A stretch of DNA of 6,581 bases from Deltaproteobacteria bacterium (GTDB lineage: Bacteria > Desulfobacterota > Binatia > Binatales > Binataceae), in assembly GCA_003161515.1 (NCBI GenBank), contig PMOH01000426.1, positions 1 through 6,581 of the forward strand, read 5' to 3'. A model generated the notes under the pieces. It made no database searches and was not told the origin of the DNA. It saw nothing but the letters and a program-made list of their open reading frames with translations. The position numbers and the translations under genes are program-made. Positions 5,014 to 6,581 of this stretch are shown in pieces (position 1 is the first letter of the stretch; each line of letters starts with the position of its first letter).

Positions 5014-5469
5014 CTACGATCCGGCGATCAGCTCGAACACCGGGGTGCGCGATGCGGTCGCGCGAAACGCGTCGGGCGGCGATCCGGCGGGCACGTCGAA
5101 GAAGCGTTGAACCTGCGATTTGAAACGATCGAGGAAGGCTTTGATAATCTCGGGCTTGTCGGCGTCGGTAAGCTCACGCACCATCAGGGATTCAGCCCGT
5201 GACCCTCGGCGCAACGTGATGTGTCCGGCGGCGCGCGCGTTGCGAGCCCATGCCGTCTCGCCTCGCGCAGCAACTATCCATCGCTTGCCCTGGAAATCGA
5301 GAATATTGACGGGAGTGGTGAAGGTCTTGCCGGATTTTCGGCCGCGGACCTCGAGCAAGCGCATGTAGCCGGGTGCGAATCCAAGCTTGAGCGCCTGGCC
5401 CATCGCGCGGTTGAAGAATCGATCGAGGGAGCTTTCCTTCTGAAAAGTCTCGGGCATGTCGGTGAGCAT
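5014..5469 (-). CDS. Deazaflavin (F420)-dependent nitroreductase-family protein
   Basis: A 151-aa split-barrel protein resembling the DDN/F420H2-dependent oxidoreductase family. Family-like features are GYMRLLEVRGRKSGK (34-48), TTPVNI (51-56), and the cofactor-region segment AARGETAWARNARAAG (67-82) followed by HITLRRG (83-89). Members of this family reduce quinones, nitroaromatics or other substrates with F420H2, though some bind FMN or heme. Cofactor choice is therefore inferred, not seen. No signal peptide. ATG at 5469-5467 gives the full family-like N-terminus; no Shine-Dalgarno is visible there, and Met5 (5457-5455) is an alternative. It is the first gene of a minus-strand pair with the MFS transporter and is divergent from the TetR gene. 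Confidence 0.8.
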   Translation of the reverse strand: MLTDMPETFQKESSLDRFFNRAMGQALKLGFAPGYMRLLEVRGRKSGKTFTTPVNILDFQGKRWIVAARGETAWARNARAAGHITLRRGSRAESLMVRELTDADKPEIIKAFLDRFKSQVQRFFDVPAGSPPDAFRATASRTPVFELIAGS

Positions 5470-5522
5470 ATATAAGGATGCGGCGGGCGGAAACTGCGGA
5501 GGTGGAACGGGGGAACTTTATC

Positions 5523-5633
5523 TGATGTGAAACCCCTCCTGGGTTTCACGCTTCCCTGGGCAGGGTTAAACCCTGCACCTTAGTGAGAAGAAAATCGCAA
5601 AATGGCGAGGACGCCATTTTGCTCAGAGGTTCC
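5523..5633 (-). repeat. Composite repeat C-D-E, inverted copy
   Basis: Read on the minus strand this repeats the order seen at 3398-3523. GGAACC comes first, then GGCGTCCTCGCCATTTTGCG (one mismatch to the forward copy), a D-type inverted repeat GCAGGGTTTAACCCTGC (5560-5576), and an E stem GTGAAACCC-GGGTTTCAC (5527-5549). Here the C part forms a perfect 11-bp stem with a tetraloop, GCAAAATGGCG-AGGA-CGCCATTTTGC (5597-5622), which is broken in the forward copy. Confidence 0.8.
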
Positions 5634-5649
5634 GCTATCGAGCCAGAGA

Positions 5650-5678
5650 GCAAAGTAGCGCGCTGCGCGCAACTTTGC
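5650..5678. repeat. GC-rich hairpin with AT-rich outer stem
   Basis: GCAAAGT (5650-5656) pairs with ACTTTGC (5672-5678). The interior GCGCGCTGCGCGC is itself self-complementary, giving a nearly continuous 29-nt hairpin with one A-A mismatch. Confidence 0.65.
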
Positions 5679-5688
5679 GCTTGATACT

Positions 5689-5711
5689 GGGTGCAGGGGT
5701 CACCCCTGCCG
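5689..5711 (+). repeat. D-type inverted repeat, solo copy
   Basis: The 23 bases are identical to 3467-3489, including the 17-nt inverted repeat GCAGGGGTCACCCCTGC (5693-5709). C- and E-type partners are absent next to it. Confidence 0.8.
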
Positions 5712-5736
5712 CCCGCCGCGCAGGCGATTAAGCCTC

Positions 5737-5765
5737 TTTACAAATGAACGTTCATTCAGTAGATT
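5737..5765 (+). promoter_or_regulatory. Promoter of the TetR-family gene
   Basis: TTTACA (5737-5742), an exact 17-nt spacer and TAGATT (5760-5765) form a good sigma70-type promoter. Transcription would start near 5772, which argues against the upstream TTG (5767) and for ATG 5794 as the start of the regulator gene. Confidence 0.6.
5743..5756. promoter_or_regulatory. Operator palindrome inside the TetR promoter spacer
   Basis: AATGAACGTTCATT is a perfect 14-bp palindrome lying wholly between the -35 and -10 boxes. Its TGAAC/GTTCA arms with further ATTCA on the right resemble known operators of FadR-type TetR regulators. Binding there would block RNA polymerase, so negative autoregulation is the natural inference. 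Confidence 0.65.
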
Positions 5766-5793
5766 TTTGTTTATCCAGGGTCGGTCCATATCA

Positions 5794-6456
5794 ATGCCAC
5801 GAGTTGCTGAAGCCATACGCACACAGCCGCAGGACGACAAGCTCGTCAAAGCGCGGCGGCGGCAGATTTTTCTGGCGGCTTGCCGGGTGCTGGCGCGGAA
5901 ATCTTTTCATGAGGCGTCGGTGAAGGAGCTGGCGCTCGAGGCTGGGGTCGCGGCCGGATCGATTTATCTTTATCTCGACAGCAAGGATGAGATTATTCCG
6001 CTGATCGGCGAGTCGATGGTCGGGGAGTTGGTCGAGATGCTGCCGGCGATTCGCGAGCGCAACGTAGGCGACCCGCGGCGCGAGCTGATCGAAGTGATGC
6101 GCGCGATCCTCGACGTGATCGATCGTTATCGCGAAGCCTTCAACGTGCTCCATCATGAGGCGCGCTACCTCGAACGCCGTCCGCAGTATCGTGCCGCGAT
6201 GAAAAAGATTGGCGCCGACTACCTGGGCGCGGTTGCCGAGATCATCGAACGCGGGCGTCGTACCGGCGTGATTCATTTCGAGGATGCGCGCAGCGCGGTG
6301 CATGCGATTCATATGCTGTGCGCGGGATGGGCGATGGGCGCGAACAATCTCAAGGGCACCGACAAGGAAACTTACTGGCGCGAAATTGCGGCGATAGTCG
6401 AAGGGCGTTTTTTCGGGTCCGCCAATGGAGCGAGTACTGCCACCGCGACTCGCTGA
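5794..6456 (+). CDS. TetR/AcrR-family transcriptional regulator (FadR/YsiA-like)
   Basis: A 220-aa regulator. The N-terminal DNA-binding domain begins around residue 20, with the helix-turn-helix SVKELALEAGVAAGSIYLYLDSKDEI (42-67). The GSIYLYLDSKDEI signature is close to Bacillus FadR-type TetR proteins that sense acyl-CoAs. The C-terminal ligand/dimer domain (about 75-205) is helical with no identifiable ligand site. The last dozen residues are low-complexity Ala/Thr. The frame opens at TTG 5767, but the promoter position favours ATG 5794; an AGGG at 5777-5780 is a distant, modest Shine-Dalgarno. It is divergent from the DDN/MFS pair and lies 30 bp before the next plus-strand gene. It may control itself, the downstream gene, or the divergent pair; only the first has an operator in view. 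Confidence 0.85.
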   Translation: MPRVAEAIRTQPQDDKLVKARRRQIFLAACRVLARKSFHEASVKELALEAGVAAGSIYLYLDSKDEIIPLIGESMVGELVEMLPAIRERNVGDPRRELIEVMRAILDVIDRYREAFNVLHHEARYLERRPQYRAAMKKIGADYLGAVAEIIERGRRTGVIHFEDARSAVHAIHMLCAGWAMGANNLKGTDKETYWREIAAIVEGRFFGSANGASTATATR

Positions 6457-6486
6457 CGCGGCGCGGTTATTATCGAGGAGTTGCGA

Positions 6487-6581
6487 ATGGCACTTTACGA
6501 CAGGCGAACTCTCGAGGGCGTTTACAGCGTCCGCCAGAGCGTCATTTACATCCAAAATTATCGCTACGCCGAAGAGCGCAT
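6487..6581 (+). CDS. Start of an unidentified gene (5' fragment, runs off window)
   Basis: ATG 6487 opens 31 codons with no stop before the window end. The peptide begins MALYDRRTLEGVYSVRQSV and continues with an aromatic-rich IYIQNYRYAEER. A strong Shine-Dalgarno, GAGGAG (6475-6480), stands 6 nt before the ATG. The gene follows the TetR stop by 30 bp on the same strand, so it is probably in the same transcript. I cannot name the family from this fragment; the pattern suggests an amphipathic helix in a cytosolic protein. Confidence 0.7.
   Translation, partial: MALYDRRTLEGVYSVRQSVIYIQNYRYAEER

Larger units (their letters stand above)
5470..5793. other. 324-bp divergent intergenic region with hairpins and the TetR promoter
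   Basis: No gene is evident between the DDN-family and TetR starts. From left to right it holds the inverted C-D-E repeat, a GC-rich hairpin, a third D-type inverted repeat, and the promoter/operator of the TetR gene, each listed separately. A convincing promoter for the leftward DDN/MFS pair was not found; a TATATA sits immediately before its ATG. Confidence 0.7.

Noticed and set aside
5767..5793. TTG start giving nine extra residues on the TetR protein
   Set aside because: The TTG lies at or before the predicted transcription start and has no Shine-Dalgarno; ATG 5794 fits better.
5791..6555. 254-aa minus-strand ORF opposite the TetR gene
   Set aside because: It covers the TetR frame and the next gene's start with no recognisable domain; the TetR helix-turn-helix on the plus strand is unambiguous.

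Overview
The window is a GC-rich bacterial chromosome segment (by eye about 60% G+C, with GC-ending codons dominating most genes). It looks like an environmental bacterium. The F420/FMN split-barrel oxidoreductase, the TetR and MFS genes and the dense palindromic intergenic repeats would fit soil lineages such as Binatota/deltaproteobacteria-like groups or Acidobacteria, but nothing here fixes the taxon. There are eight genes: six complete, and one running off each end. No tRNA, rRNA, CRISPR array or transposase gene was found.

Layout. (1) 1-833, minus: a dihydroorotate-dehydrogenase-fold gene, lacking only its last codons, with an eroded catalytic loop. (2) 921-2377, plus: a ketopantoate-reductase (PanE-like) gene overlapping by ATGA with a JAB/MPN (JAMM) metallopeptidase, so the two are translationally coupled. 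(3) 2378-2517: an intergenic stretch holding a 14-bp perfect palindrome identical to the ParB-binding parS core, plus a half-site 66 bp upstream. (4) 2518-2862, plus: a HigA/VapI-type antitoxin with no toxin gene beside it. (5) 2863-3686: 824 bp of non-coding DNA between convergent genes, packed with several families of short palindromic repeats. (6) 3687-5469, minus: a two-gene unit, a deazaflavin-dependent-nitroreductase-family protein followed 19 nt later by a 12-TM-type MFS transporter. (7) 5470-5793: a divergent intergenic region with an inverted copy of the repeat unit found at 3398-3523, more hairpins, and then a clear sigma70-type promoter whose 17-nt spacer contains a perfect 14-bp palindrome. 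(8) 5794-6456, plus: a TetR-family regulator, probably autoregulated through that palindrome. (9) 6487-6581, plus: the first 31 codons of another gene with a strong ribosome-binding site.

How the genes relate. PanE-like and JAMM proteins should be made together. The DDN-family/MFS pair is probably one transcript and lies divergently from the TetR gene, an arrangement often seen for regulated export or detoxification, although the operator sits by the TetR gene and not by the DDN gene. The DDN/MFS block is bracketed by inverted copies of one roughly 110-125 bp hairpin-rich repeat. The strongest oddities are the parS-like site, the DHODH-like protein without the NLSCPN-type catalytic loop, the toxin-less antitoxin, the layered repeats, and an abrupt change of codon usage at the 3' end of the MFS gene.
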